DNA of 64,000 bases from Bog-159 sp963785255. Its GTDB lineage: Bacteria > Acidobacteriota > Terriglobia > Bryobacterales > Bryobacteraceae. Below are positions 8,599 to 16,851 of the stretch, piece by piece. Each line of letters begins with the position of its first letter. Position 1 is the stretch's first letter. Below the pieces are notes generated by a model. The model saw only the letters and a list, made by a program, of their open reading frames with translations. It had not been told where the DNA came from and searched no databases. Where the stretch lies: positions 248,001 through 312,000 of the forward strand of contig CAWAUR010000017.1 in NCBI GenBank assembly GCA_963785255.1. Reading direction: 5' to 3'. A program made the translations under genes and the position numbers.

Positions 8599-8954
8599 CC
8601 ATTGATCGATAGGAGCGTACGCTTGCGGCGAATGCTCTCGATGAAAGCACCCCGAAGACTACGCGCACTTTGATTGAGACAGACAGTTCGCCAGCCGCGG
8701 CGGGCGGCCCGCCTCGAAACGGCGCATCCGGGCGCGAAAAGTTTCCTGCCAGTGAGCGATCCAGAAGGCCCGAAGAATTACCAGTATATTGCGTTTCATG
8801 CTCCGATCACCCGACAAGCGGCCATGAGCAACGCTTGATCCGGCGATACGCCTTTCGGCGAACCAGGCGCTTGCACGGAGAGCCGTCCCTGACCTGTTAT
8901 GCTGGATTCGTGAGCAAAAGGGCACACCAAATCGGGCCTCCTGAAGTGGATCGC
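8599..8954. other. Intergenic stretch, no firm gene
   Basis: A minus-strand frame from 8799 (MKRNILVILRAFWIAHW...) could encode a 46-residue peptide ending at 8659 but shows no recognisable family. On the plus strand the vapB-like frame stays open upstream of 8955, with an alternative GTG at 8910. No dispersed repeat or RNA gene is seen. Confidence 0.4.
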
Positions 8955-9125
8955 ATGGCCTCGCCTTCCTTCGAGGAACTGGCTGCTCAGCAGGGCGTCA
9001 ATCCGATTGAGGACTTTGAAGATCCGCTTGGAGAGCCGTCGTGCGAAGACGAGTCTGCGGAAGAATTCGCAGCAAGCCTGCGCGAGTGGCGTCGAGAGGC
9101 AACCTCTGCCGGCAATCCGCAATGA
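8955..9125 (+). CDS. Antitoxin of a VapBC-like pair (putative)
   Basis: A 56-residue acidic protein (PIEDFEDPLGEP...EDESAEEFAASLREW) whose stop overlaps the PIN-toxin start by four bases (ATGA). Small acidic proteins in this position are the antitoxins of VapC toxins, with the C-terminal helix binding the PIN active site. No DNA-binding fold is obvious in such a short chain. The GTG at 8910 would add 15 residues and is an alternative start. The call rests mainly on context. Confidence 0.6.
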   Translation: MASPSFEELAAQQGVNPIEDFEDPLGEPSCEDESAEEFAASLREWRREATSAGNPQ

Positions 9126-9517
9126 ATGCTGCGGTCGTCGACACCGATGTAGTGTCGATGCTCTTCAAGGGCGACACACGGGCGCTTGCTTACCGGCCGC
9201 ATATCACGGGCCGATTGCTCGGAATCTCTTCTATGACGCTCGCCGAATTGGAGCGCTGGTCGCTTGAACGGGACTGGGGCCTGCGGCGGAAGCTCGAACT
9301 AGCTGAACACCTGACACGCTACGTGGTCCTCCCGGTCAATCGCGAGTTATGCGGAAAGTGGGCCGAGGTTTCTTTCGCCGCGAGGAGAAAAGGGCGTCCG
9401 ATCCAAACAGCCGGCGCGTGGATTGCGGCGAGCGCCCTCTACTGTGACGTCCCGCTGATCACTCACAATCGAAGCGATTACTCGGCGGTTGACGGATTGG
9501 TCCTTCTTTCGGCATAG
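9122..9517 (+). CDS. vapC: PIN-domain ribonuclease toxin, VapC-like
   Basis: A 131-residue PIN-domain protein. Metal-binding acidic residues are visible: the N-terminal D in VVDTDVVS, the E in TLAELERW, the D-less but conserved helix TAGAWIAASALYCDVPLITHN, and a C-terminal D in RSDYSAVDGL. VapC toxins cleave tRNA or rRNA and are neutralised by the partner encoded upstream; the four-base ATGA overlap shows coupling. Length is normal. Together with the pair at 4050-4742 it is one of the two modules in the window whose toxin is intact. Confidence 0.85.
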   Translation: MNAAVVDTDVVSMLFKGDTRALAYRPHITGRLLGISSMTLAELERWSLERDWGLRRKLELAEHLTRYVVLPVNRELCGKWAEVSFAARRKGRPIQTAGAWIAASALYCDVPLITHNRSDYSAVDGLVLLSA

Positions 9518-9523
9518 ACAAGC

Positions 9524-9548
9524 GGACAGGCCGGGAGGCCTGTCCTAC
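9524..9548. repeat. Family B palindromic repeat
   Basis: The element ggacaggccgggaggcctgtcc is nearly self-complementary. It ends within the last codons of the convergent dehydratase gene. Other copies lie at 7814, 28121, 28248 and 51595. It may act as a bidirectional terminator between the convergent vapC and dehydratase genes. Confidence 0.85.
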
Positions 9549-10912
9549 CCTACCGGCCACTTCGGCCAGGTGCGCGTCCACTGCTTCCTCTTCTGATAGC
9601 CGCGCGCCAGTTCCAGATACACGCCTAAGTCGCGGTCCAGATCCGACTGCGTGCCATCGAAGTAGAAATTGCGGATGGGAATGCCGCCCAGGTCGCGGCT
9701 GAGCTTCGGATAGATCGCCTCGCACACAATGCCGTTCATGCAGGTGAACGGGCTGATATCGATGATGCCGTCGGCGCCCTTACGCGCCAGATACACCACT
9801 TTGCCGACGTTCAGCACCATCTCGCCGAAAGCGCCCTCCCGCGGCAGATAGGGGCGCGCGCATTCCAGGATCTCATACACGTCCGGCTCTTCGTAGCCCA
9901 TGAAATCCGGGCGGAAAGGCTCCAGCAAAGCGTGCTCGTCGCGTTTTTGCACGTGGTGGCGGACCCAGGCCTCCAACGCCTCGGCAGTCCACATGCGGCC
10001 GGTAAGCTTGAGCTTGCGGAAGTGCTCGGAATCGGTATACCAGATCCATTCCACGATGTCGGAAAGCCAGGCTTCCGCGCGATATTCTTCGAGACGCCGC
10101 ACCAGGTTTTCGTTCGAGAAGGTATTCAGGCGGCAGAAGATTTCGCCTACGATGCCGATCAGCGGCGTGGCGCGGTCGCGGCGGCCGGGGATGGCGCGGA
10201 AGCGGTCGCGCGCGCGCACCAGCGCATCGTGCAGCGCGGTGAGTTGCACGGCGGGCTTCACCGGCGTGGATTCAATGGTGCGGCAAACGTCGTCGAGCGA
10301 AGCCTGGTAGACCTGTTCGGTGCGTCCGGTTTCGAGCTCATGGGGACGATACTGCAGCAGCAGCTTTTGCAGGATATCGGCGGCCAGCAGCGCGCGCCAC
10401 CCCGTGCGCATAAACGGCGCTGCGGCTTCACCCAGGCCGCCGTACGCGTTATTGCTGGATGGCGAAAGCACCTGCGCATCGCCATAGCCGTTCAGATCGA
10501 GCACATGGCGGAGGTAGGGCGAATATTGTCCGAAGCGGCAAGGGCCTTGCGCGGTGGGCATGAAAAAGACGGTGCGCGCGGGGTCGGCGCCGGACCCCGA
10601 GGGTACCCCCTCGAGCACTTTCATGAAATCGCCCACCGTGACTTTGGCCGGATAGCATTCGTCGCCGGATGTGTAGCGCGCCCCTAATTCGCGCGTGCGG
10701 TTGTCGGAGGGGGGGGTGGGTTCGGCGTCCAGCCCGACCGCGCGGAAGGCGGCGGCAAAGGCTTGGGCGCTGCCGTATGCCATGGGTGGGATGTAGATTT
10801 TTTTGCCGTGCAGGGGGACCGCTCCCTCACGGTCGCGGCTCGGAACCGCGCCGAGCGTTACTGGACCGTCGCTATTAGGGCGCTGGGCTGGGCTGGGATT
10901 GATTTGTAGCAT
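9545..10912 (-). CDS. 2-hydroxyacyl-CoA dehydratase-type protein (COG3581-like)
   Basis: A 455-residue protein related to the C-terminal part of the large 2-hydroxyglutaryl-CoA dehydratase/activase fusions. Conserved cysteines are seen in SGDECYPAKVTVG, AQGPCRFGQY and ISPFTCMNGIV and probably hold an iron-sulphur cluster. The ATG at 10912 lies 55 bases inside the upstream gene and has AAAGGA nine bases before it, so translation is coupled. Residues about 22-33 (AVPSRDREGAVP) are encoded by a family A repeat, and the conserved domain begins right after it (KKIYIPPMAYG). The real substrate is unknown. Confidence 0.85.
   Translation of the reverse strand: MLQINPSPAQRPNSDGPVTLGAVPSRDREGAVPLHGKKIYIPPMAYGSAQAFAAAFRAVGLDAEPTPPSDNRTRELGARYTSGDECYPAKVTVGDFMKVLEGVPSGSGADPARTVFFMPTAQGPCRFGQYSPYLRHVLDLNGYGDAQVLSPSSNNAYGGLGEAAAPFMRTGWRALLAADILQKLLLQYRPHELETGRTEQVYQASLDDVCRTIESTPVKPAVQLTALHDALVRARDRFRAIPGRRDRATPLIGIVGEIFCRLNTFSNENLVRRLEEYRAEAWLSDIVEWIWYTDSEHFRKLKLTGRMWTAEALEAWVRHHVQKRDEHALLEPFRPDFMGYEEPDVYEILECARPYLPREGAFGEMVLNVGKVVYLARKGADGIIDISPFTCMNGIVCEAIYPKLSRDLGGIPIRNFYFDGTQSDLDRDLGVYLELARGYQKRKQWTRTWPKWPVG
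10817..10843. repeat. Family A repeat inside a coding region
   Basis: One copy of the family A element (gaccgctccctcacggtcgc) lies in frame near the start of the dehydratase-type gene. It is translated on the minus strand as the segment SRDREGAV, between the start codon and the conserved domain. Confidence 0.9.
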
Positions 10913-13911
10913 CGCAGAATTCCTTTGCTATCGAGATAGGCTTCGCAGCGCGTCATATATCCCGCGTCGTTGCCATGCCCGTCGAATTGCAGCACCAGCA
11001 AAGGGGCGCCGGCCGCTTCGCGCGCGAAGTGCTTGATGTATGAGTCCGGGCCGCACTTGAAGTTCGTCAGGTAGATCACGTGCAGGTTGGCGCGCGAGGC
11101 GGCCACATGCGCGGCTTGCAGAATCTTGCGTCCCGATGCCCAGTACATATTCTCATGCAGGCCGGACATGGGCTCGCGGCCGGTCACCAGGAAATCGAGC
11201 GGGATTACATTGGCGCCGTAGCGGTCGCGCAACTTCCGGGGGATATCGCAATTGATGCCGCGATCGTAAATGTTATAGCCGCGGCCGGCCAGCACCAAGC
11301 CCGGCTCGCCAGTCTCCTCCAGCACGCCGAGCGCGCGCCGGCCCAATTCCAGCAGGCGATTCTGAAATTCGCGCTGCGCGGCGAAGGCCGCATCCACGGC
11401 GCGATCGCTCGCACGGCGGCTCACACCCAGCGGCTTCATGCATGCGGCCAGCGCGCTCCTAACCTGCGCCGGTCCTAATTGAAAATGCAGCGTGGGAACC
11501 AGAAACTTCGCGGCGCATTCCGCCAGGCCGGGCGCGGCGCGCAGTACATAGGGCAGCGTTTGATTCCACGGACAGTAATGCGCGGGGCAGTTACTTTCCT
11601 CCGCCTCCGCGTCGGCGATGTTGGGAACCAAAATGAAATCCACTCCCATTTCCGCCAGCGCGCGCACATGGCCGTGCGCCACTTGCACCGGATAACAGGG
11701 CTGCGCGACGGCCATTTCCACGCCCGCGGCGGCAATCCGCGGATCGGTCGGAGGCGAGAGCACGGCCGCCATGCCTAACTCCGCGAAATAGCGCTGCCAG
11801 AAAGGATAGCGGTCGAAGGTGGACATGGCGCGCGGGATTCCCACGCGCAAACCGCCGGCCGGCGCCGGAGCCGATAGATCCTCGATAATCTTCTCCCGGC
11901 AGGCAAACAGATTTTCAATCACCGGCTGGCGGCCCGTGGGGGAAGGCTTGCGGAATTTATCGGAACACCTATCGCCCCAGTAGCTCTTGTGCCCCTCGAT
12001 CGAAAATTCCTTGATGTCGCACAGATTCGAGCAGGCCCGGCACACGAAATCGCGGGAGGACAATTGCAGCCGGTCGAGATGATAGCCGCGGAAACGAGTG
12101 CGCGCGCCAGTGGCTCGGTGCCACTGCCGGGCGATCAGCGCCATGCCGATGGCGCCCACTACGCCATTGTAGGGCGGCACCGTGATGCGCTTTCCGAGCA
12201 GGCCGGCGAACGCCGCGGCTACGGCGTCGTTGTAAGCCGTGCCGCCCTGGAAATAGACCACGTTGCCGATGTGTCGTCCGCGCACCACCCGATTTAAATA
12301 ATTCAGGGCGATGGAATATGCCAGGCCCGCCACGATATTGGGCACAGTTTCGCCCTTGTGCAGCCAGCCCGTGACATCGCGCTCCATGAAAACCGTACAG
12401 CGCTCGCCGAGGCGTGTAGGCGAAGGCGCGGCCAACGCCAGCCGGGCGAACTCGCCCTTGATGCTGATGCCCAGTTTCTCGGCCTGTTCTTCCAGGAACG
12501 ATCCGGTGCCCGCCGCGCAGGCTTCGTTCATGGCGAAGTCCACCACCACGCCGTTCTCGATCGAGATGAATTTGGAATCCTGGCCGCCGATCTCGAAGAT
12601 GGTGTCCACCGGCTCGCCGCCCATGGTCTGGCTTACGTGATTCGCACCGGTTTTGTGCGCGGTAATTTCATCATTCACCACATCGGCGCCTGCGAATTCG
12701 GCGATCAGCTCGCGGCCCGATCCGGTGGTCCCTACACCGCGTATGTGGAGCCGCTTTCCCCATAAGCTGTCGAGCTCGGTAAGCCCCTGCTGGACCGCTT
12801 CAATCGGGCGGCCGGCCGTACGCAGGTAGATATCGTGAATCACCGCGCCGGTGTCGTCGATGGCCACCACGTTGGTGGAGACGGAGCCCACGTCGATGCC
12901 CAGGTACGCCGGAATCGGGTCGCCGCCGGGCGGCGCAACGTAAGTTCCCACGCGGTCGCGCAGCAGCACCACGTTCGCCATCGAGAGCGGCGTAGTGTCC
13001 TCGACGCGTTCTTCGCCGTCGTGCTGATTGAGCCGGTGAATGTCGCGCAACGAGCGCTTGCGCGGCTCTTCGGCTTCCAGCATGGCCGCCCCGATGGCCC
13101 CGCACCAGGCATAGTATTCGGGCACGAACAACTGGCTCTCGTCGAGCGAGAAGGCTTCGCGCAATGCGGCAGTCACGCCGGCGTTTTGCGAAACCGCGCC
13201 GATCAACGCGACCGGCGCCTCCACCGGCCGCCCGCGCACCACGCTGCTTTTGAAATTGCGCGCGACCGCGTCGCACAGACCGCGCAGGATCTCGGGTGGC
13301 GCATGACCTTTCTGCTGCGCGTGGATCATGTCGCTTTTGGCGAACACCGAGCAGCGTCCGGCGATGCGCGCCGCGCAACCGGCGTGCGCCACCAACTCGC
13401 CGACCTCTTCCACCGAGTACTTCATGCGCAGCGCCTGCTGATCGAGAAACGATCCGGTGCCGGCCGCGCACTCGCCGCTGCGGTCGTAATCGAGAATCGT
13501 GCGATTCTCCAGGCGGATGTACTTGGAGCTTTCGCCGCCGATCTCGAAGACCGTATGCGCGTGCGGATAGAACTCGGCGATCATGCGGGCGATGGCCTTG
13601 AATTCGTTTTCAAAATACAGCCCCAGGATTTTGGCGATGGTGCGGCTGCGCGAGCCGGTCACGCGAATACCCTCCACGCGATGTTCGGGCACCACATCGT
13701 AGAACTCGTGCAGGAGGTCGTAGGCGGATTGGATGGGACTGCCGGCAATGCGGCGGTATTCGGAGAGCACCAGGGGCAGGGCACCGGCCGCTTGGCGGAA
13801 TGGGCGGCCGGCGGCCGAAAGCGGCTCCAGGATGGGACGGTCCGCGGGCTGGCCGAGAGCCGCCAGTTTCAGGCTGATGGACCCTATGTCCAGACCGATA
13901 TTAATTCCCAT
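10858..13911 (-). CDS. Double activase of 2-hydroxyacyl-CoA dehydratase, BcrAD/BadFG family, with DUF2229-like part
   Basis: A 1017-residue protein. Two actin-like ATPase domains of the BcrA/BadF/HgdC type lie head to tail: the first begins IGLDIGSISLKLAALG at residue 4, the second PAYLGIDVGSVSTNVVAIDD near residue 330. Each carries the cluster-binding cysteine motif CAAGTGSF. The last 350 residues form a COG3580/DUF2229-like domain (GIPRAMSTFDRYPFW; NCPAHYCPWNQ). Such proteins use ATP to inject an electron into a radical dehydratase. In many bacteria this and the following gene are one chain of about 1400 residues; here they are two overlapping genes. The start has AAGGAAG just upstream. Confidence 0.9.
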   Translation of the reverse strand: MGINIGLDIGSISLKLAALGQPADRPILEPLSAAGRPFRQAAGALPLVLSEYRRIAGSPIQSAYDLLHEFYDVVPEHRVEGIRVTGSRSRTIAKILGLYFENEFKAIARMIAEFYPHAHTVFEIGGESSKYIRLENRTILDYDRSGECAAGTGSFLDQQALRMKYSVEEVGELVAHAGCAARIAGRCSVFAKSDMIHAQQKGHAPPEILRGLCDAVARNFKSSVVRGRPVEAPVALIGAVSQNAGVTAALREAFSLDESQLFVPEYYAWCGAIGAAMLEAEEPRKRSLRDIHRLNQHDGEERVEDTTPLSMANVVLLRDRVGTYVAPPGGDPIPAYLGIDVGSVSTNVVAIDDTGAVIHDIYLRTAGRPIEAVQQGLTELDSLWGKRLHIRGVGTTGSGRELIAEFAGADVVNDEITAHKTGANHVSQTMGGEPVDTIFEIGGQDSKFISIENGVVVDFAMNEACAAGTGSFLEEQAEKLGISIKGEFARLALAAPSPTRLGERCTVFMERDVTGWLHKGETVPNIVAGLAYSIALNYLNRVVRGRHIGNVVYFQGGTAYNDAVAAAFAGLLGKRITVPPYNGVVGAIGMALIARQWHRATGARTRFRGYHLDRLQLSSRDFVCRACSNLCDIKEFSIEGHKSYWGDRCSDKFRKPSPTGRQPVIENLFACREKIIEDLSAPAPAGGLRVGIPRAMSTFDRYPFWQRYFAELGMAAVLSPPTDPRIAAAGVEMAVAQPCYPVQVAHGHVRALAEMGVDFILVPNIADAEAEESNCPAHYCPWNQTLPYVLRAAPGLAECAAKFLVPTLHFQLGPAQVRSALAACMKPLGVSRRASDRAVDAAFAAQREFQNRLLELGRRALGVLEETGEPGLVLAGRGYNIYDRGINCDIPRKLRDRYGANVIPLDFLVTGREPMSGLHENMYWASGRKILQAAHVAASRANLHVIYLTNFKCGPDSYIKHFAREAAGAPLLVLQFDGHGNDAGYMTRCEAYLDSKGILRCYKSIPAQPSALIATVQ

Positions 13912-14010
13912 GGCTTCCTTATAGGTTAGTGCATGGGATAGGTTTTATACATACTAAAAGACCTGAATAGCATGTTTTGGGATTGGATTGCAGGAAACGG
14001 CGGGCAAATG

Positions 14011-14050
14011 GCGGCCTACGAGGCCGCCGCAGGCAAGGTGCCTGCCCCAC
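14011..14050. repeat. Family C palindromic repeat
   Basis: Two small palindromes in a row, gcggcctacgaggccgc followed by caggcaaggtgcctgcc. Related copies lie at 28169, 40243, 51644, 60336 and 61534. It sits 15 bases before the next start codon in a 150-base divergent gap. Confidence 0.85.
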
Positions 14051-14064
14051 AAGTGTGTTGAAGT

Positions 14065-16197
14065 ATGGGAATGCAAGCACGGTTTCCGGAACGCCGAGCC
14101 TTTCTGATTTACCTTTCGCTGCTTGCCAACATTGTTGTCTTTTTTCATAAGCCCCTCTTCAATCCGCGATACAGCTTTCCGTGGGACTTCCGCGGCGTGC
14201 AACTGCCCATGATTACCTTTCTGGCGGAGCAACTGAAGCAAGGGCGCTTCCCCCTTTGGAATCCGTACAGCTACTGCGGCTATCCCGTCTTCGCCAACAT
14301 CGAAGCGTGCTTCTTCCATCCGCTGGTATTGGCCAGCGCATTCCTCAGCGCGCACACCTCCATCGATGCCCTGCCCATGTTGCTCGAATGGATCGTGGTG
14401 CTGCAGATCTGGGCCGCCGGAATCGTGGCGTACTTTCTTTTCCAGGAACTGGGGGCCGGACGCGCATCGGCCTGGGCGGGCGCGTTGATCTTCGAAACCG
14501 GCGGCTATTTCGCCTCCCGTGCGGAACACATCGGCGCCATCATGGCGGTGGCCTGGATGCCGCTGGCATGGCTGGCCGTTCTCAAATTGCGCAATGGATT
14601 CCGCCCACGCTGGCTGGCCACGCTGGGCGCGGCGCTGGGGATGTCCATGTTGGGCGGGTTTCCGCAGCCCACGCTGGCGGTGTTCGTTTCTACCGCGGCG
14701 CTCTCGATCGTTTTGGTGTTGATGCGGGTGGCGCGCTGGCGAGTGGTTGCCTGGACGGCAGCCGGCTGCATCTTAGGAATCGCTCTGGCCGCCGTCCAGT
14801 TCATCCCCACCGCCCAGTTGGAGCAGCACAGCGTGGCAAAGTATAGGGCCGGATGGCTCGGCACCGGCGGCGGTCTCTACTGGCAAAGCCTGGTTTCGCT
14901 GGTGCTGCCGAATCACTACGGCATTTTCGATATGAGCCATTTTCATGGACCCGGCGATATTACTTTTCTGTATCTGTACTGCAGTTTGGCCGGACTCGCC
15001 TTTGCTCTGATCGCACTGGCCTTCCGCCGCACAAGGTATGTCGCATTGCTGGCGATCATGCTCTTCTTCGGTCTTCTTTGGATGCTGGGCGATAAAACGG
15101 CGTTCTGGCGCGCCACTTACCCGCTGTTACCCGAGAAAATACGCATCGCCATTCATCCAGAATACTGCTATTGCATATTTACTCTGTCGCTGGCGGGCCT
15201 GGCGGCATTGGGATTGGACTTTATTCGCGTGCCGGAACGCCTGCGATACGTGGCCGGCATGGTGATCGCGGTGGACCTATTTCTGGTGGGGTCCGGACGG
15301 CCTATGAACCTGGCATCGCTGAAAGTGGAGCCGGGTGTCACCGCCCGCGCCTTCGATGGCAGCGTCGAGTTACTGCGACAGGTGCGTAAGTACTCTTATA
15401 CAAACTATCCGCCCTGGAGAATCGACACGGTGGATGCCAGCCATATGTGGGCTGTGGCCGCGCCGATCACGCATGTTCCTAGCGCCAGCGGCGTAAGTCC
15501 GTTGGCCCTTGAAAATATCATCCAACTGCGTTTGTTCCTGCATGATGGATATCGCTGGGGCTGGTATTATCCGATCGAAAAGATCGCGTCGCCGGTGCTG
15601 GATCTGATGAACGTGAAGTATGTGATTGCGGGCGATCAGGCTGCATCGCGTCTGCGTCTGCTTCCGAAATATCGGGACATTGAGAAGTTACCCGGCGCGG
15701 AGCTGTTTGAGAACAAAAATGTGCTCGATCGATTTTTCCTGGTGCACGATGTCCGGCCAGTGGCGAATCTCGCCGCAGCGCGACGATTGATCGACAATGG
15801 CGAAATCGACTTCCGCACGACTGCCATCACGGAGCGTCCGGTGGATCTGGCGGGCGGCGCGGCAGACGGCACGGACCATGTCGCCGTAGTCAGTTACCAG
15901 CCCGATTCACTCGAACTATCGGTCGAGTCGGACGCGCCGGGCTTTCTGGTGGCATCGGAGAATTGGTATCCCGGCTGGGACGCCTGGATCGATGAACAGC
16001 CGACGGAGATCTTCCTCACTGACATCTCATTCCGGGGCGTTGTGGTGCCTGCTGGAAGTCACAAGCTGCGCATGGCGTTTCATCCCGTGGTGTTCCCTTT
16101 GTCCTTGGCGATCTCGGTGCTAGCGCTGCTTGCGGCGTTGGCTCTGGGGACTTGGCAGCGCACGGATGACGATTCCGTGCGGAAAAGAGTAGAATAA
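14065..16197 (+). CDS. YfhO-type polytopic membrane protein
   Basis: A 710-residue protein with about twelve hydrophobic helices in its first two thirds and one near the C-terminus (about residues 673-693). The N-terminal region holds the family signature of an extracytoplasmic loop with FPWDFRG and WNPYSYCGYP, seen in YfhO/GT-C-like proteins that act on lipid-linked sugars or glycosylate cell-wall polymers. The large C-terminal soluble region (residues 430-665) is periplasmic, with the end motif ASENWYPGWDAWID, typical of YfhO proteins. No glycosyltransferase partner is adjacent. Confidence 0.8.
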   Translation: MGMQARFPERRAFLIYLSLLANIVVFFHKPLFNPRYSFPWDFRGVQLPMITFLAEQLKQGRFPLWNPYSYCGYPVFANIEACFFHPLVLASAFLSAHTSIDALPMLLEWIVVLQIWAAGIVAYFLFQELGAGRASAWAGALIFETGGYFASRAEHIGAIMAVAWMPLAWLAVLKLRNGFRPRWLATLGAALGMSMLGGFPQPTLAVFVSTAALSIVLVLMRVARWRVVAWTAAGCILGIALAAVQFIPTAQLEQHSVAKYRAGWLGTGGGLYWQSLVSLVLPNHYGIFDMSHFHGPGDITFLYLYCSLAGLAFALIALAFRRTRYVALLAIMLFFGLLWMLGDKTAFWRATYPLLPEKIRIAIHPEYCYCIFTLSLAGLAALGLDFIRVPERLRYVAGMVIAVDLFLVGSGRPMNLASLKVEPGVTARAFDGSVELLRQVRKYSYTNYPPWRIDTVDASHMWAVAAPITHVPSASGVSPLALENIIQLRLFLHDGYRWGWYYPIEKIASPVLDLMNVKYVIAGDQAASRLRLLPKYRDIEKLPGAELFENKNVLDRFFLVHDVRPVANLAAARRLIDNGEIDFRTTAITERPVDLAGGAADGTDHVAVVSYQPDSLELSVESDAPGFLVASENWYPGWDAWIDEQPTEIFLTDISFRGVVVPAGSHKLRMAFHPVVFPLSLAISVLALLAALALGTWQRTDDDSVRKRVE

Positions 16198-16222
16198 GAA
16201 CAGAGATTGAGGAGATCCGAGT

Positions 16223-16564
16223 ATGGCAAGAGTTCAACCGATGCTCACGCAGGCCGAAACCGCCCTGGTCGACCAGATGGCTGATCTCACCGGGTCAAAG
16301 CGGACCGACGTGATCAAAAGCGCTTTGGCTGTCTACCATTGGTTCATGCGGCACTCGCTCACCGGAAGCCAGATCGTAGCCCGCAAGCCAACCGGCGAAG
16401 AGGTTGCGTTGGAGACCGCGGAACTTGCCGTCCTCGAAGGCAAGGGCAACCGTCTGAGCGCCGAAGAATTGGGGTTGTTGGCCAAACAACTGGCGTCGGC
16501 ATCGAATCCGGTGGAGGCGGCCCGCATTAAGGAACGCATCACCCGTGGATTCTACGGTATCTAG
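16223..16564 (+). CDS. Small ribbon-helix-helix-like protein, unknown role
   Basis: A 113-residue protein with a strong ribosome-binding site (GAGGAG) before its ATG. The N-terminal 45 residues (MLTQAETALVDQMADLTGSKRTDVIKSALAVY) have the strand-helix-helix pattern of CopG/RHH DNA-binding proteins. The remainder is helical and charged. It is followed 25 bases later by another small gene on the same strand, so a two-gene unit, possibly TA-like or regulatory, is suggested. No direct evidence of toxicity is visible. Confidence 0.6.
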   Translation: MARVQPMLTQAETALVDQMADLTGSKRTDVIKSALAVYHWFMRHSLTGSQIVARKPTGEEVALETAELAVLEGKGNRLSAEELGLLAKQLASASNPVEAARIKERITRGFYGI

Positions 16565-16589
16565 TTAACGCATATCCCGGAGCCCGCCC

Positions 16590-16835
16590 GTGCCCAAGGT
16601 TCGACGCAAAGACGTTCCCCCCGCTCTGCTACGGCATCTGATGGACAGAATCCAAAGTCGCAAGATTCCCGCATCGCAGTTGGAACTGCTAGCGAAGTGG
16701 CTGGACGGTGAACCCGAAGTTCCCACGGGCCAGTGGTACAAACGATTCTCAGGCATGACGGTCTGCGGCGAGGGCGAGTTCATCAAGACGTTCCTGGCCC
16801 TTGGGCAAGCGCCTAAAGGTCAAGCCATTCGCTGA
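16590..16835 (+). CDS. Small basic hypothetical protein
   Basis: An 81-residue protein starting at GTG behind CGGAGC. The sequence has a helical N-terminus (ALLRHLMDRIQSRKIPASQLELLAKWLDG) and a short C-terminal beta-like part (YKRFSGMTVCGEGEFIKTFL). It is not recognised. It follows the RHH-like gene by 25 bases and is convergent with the permease/peptidase gene downstream, ending 16 bases from it. Confidence 0.55.
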   Translation: MPKVRRKDVPPALLRHLMDRIQSRKIPASQLELLAKWLDGEPEVPTGQWYKRFSGMTVCGEGEFIKTFLALGQAPKGQAIR

Positions 16836-16851
16836 AAAGAGTAGGATCGCC

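Noticed and set aside
12835..13929. 364-codon plus-strand frame opposite the activase gene
   Set aside because: Shadow of the actin-like ATPase domains; no ribosome-binding site and no family resemblance.
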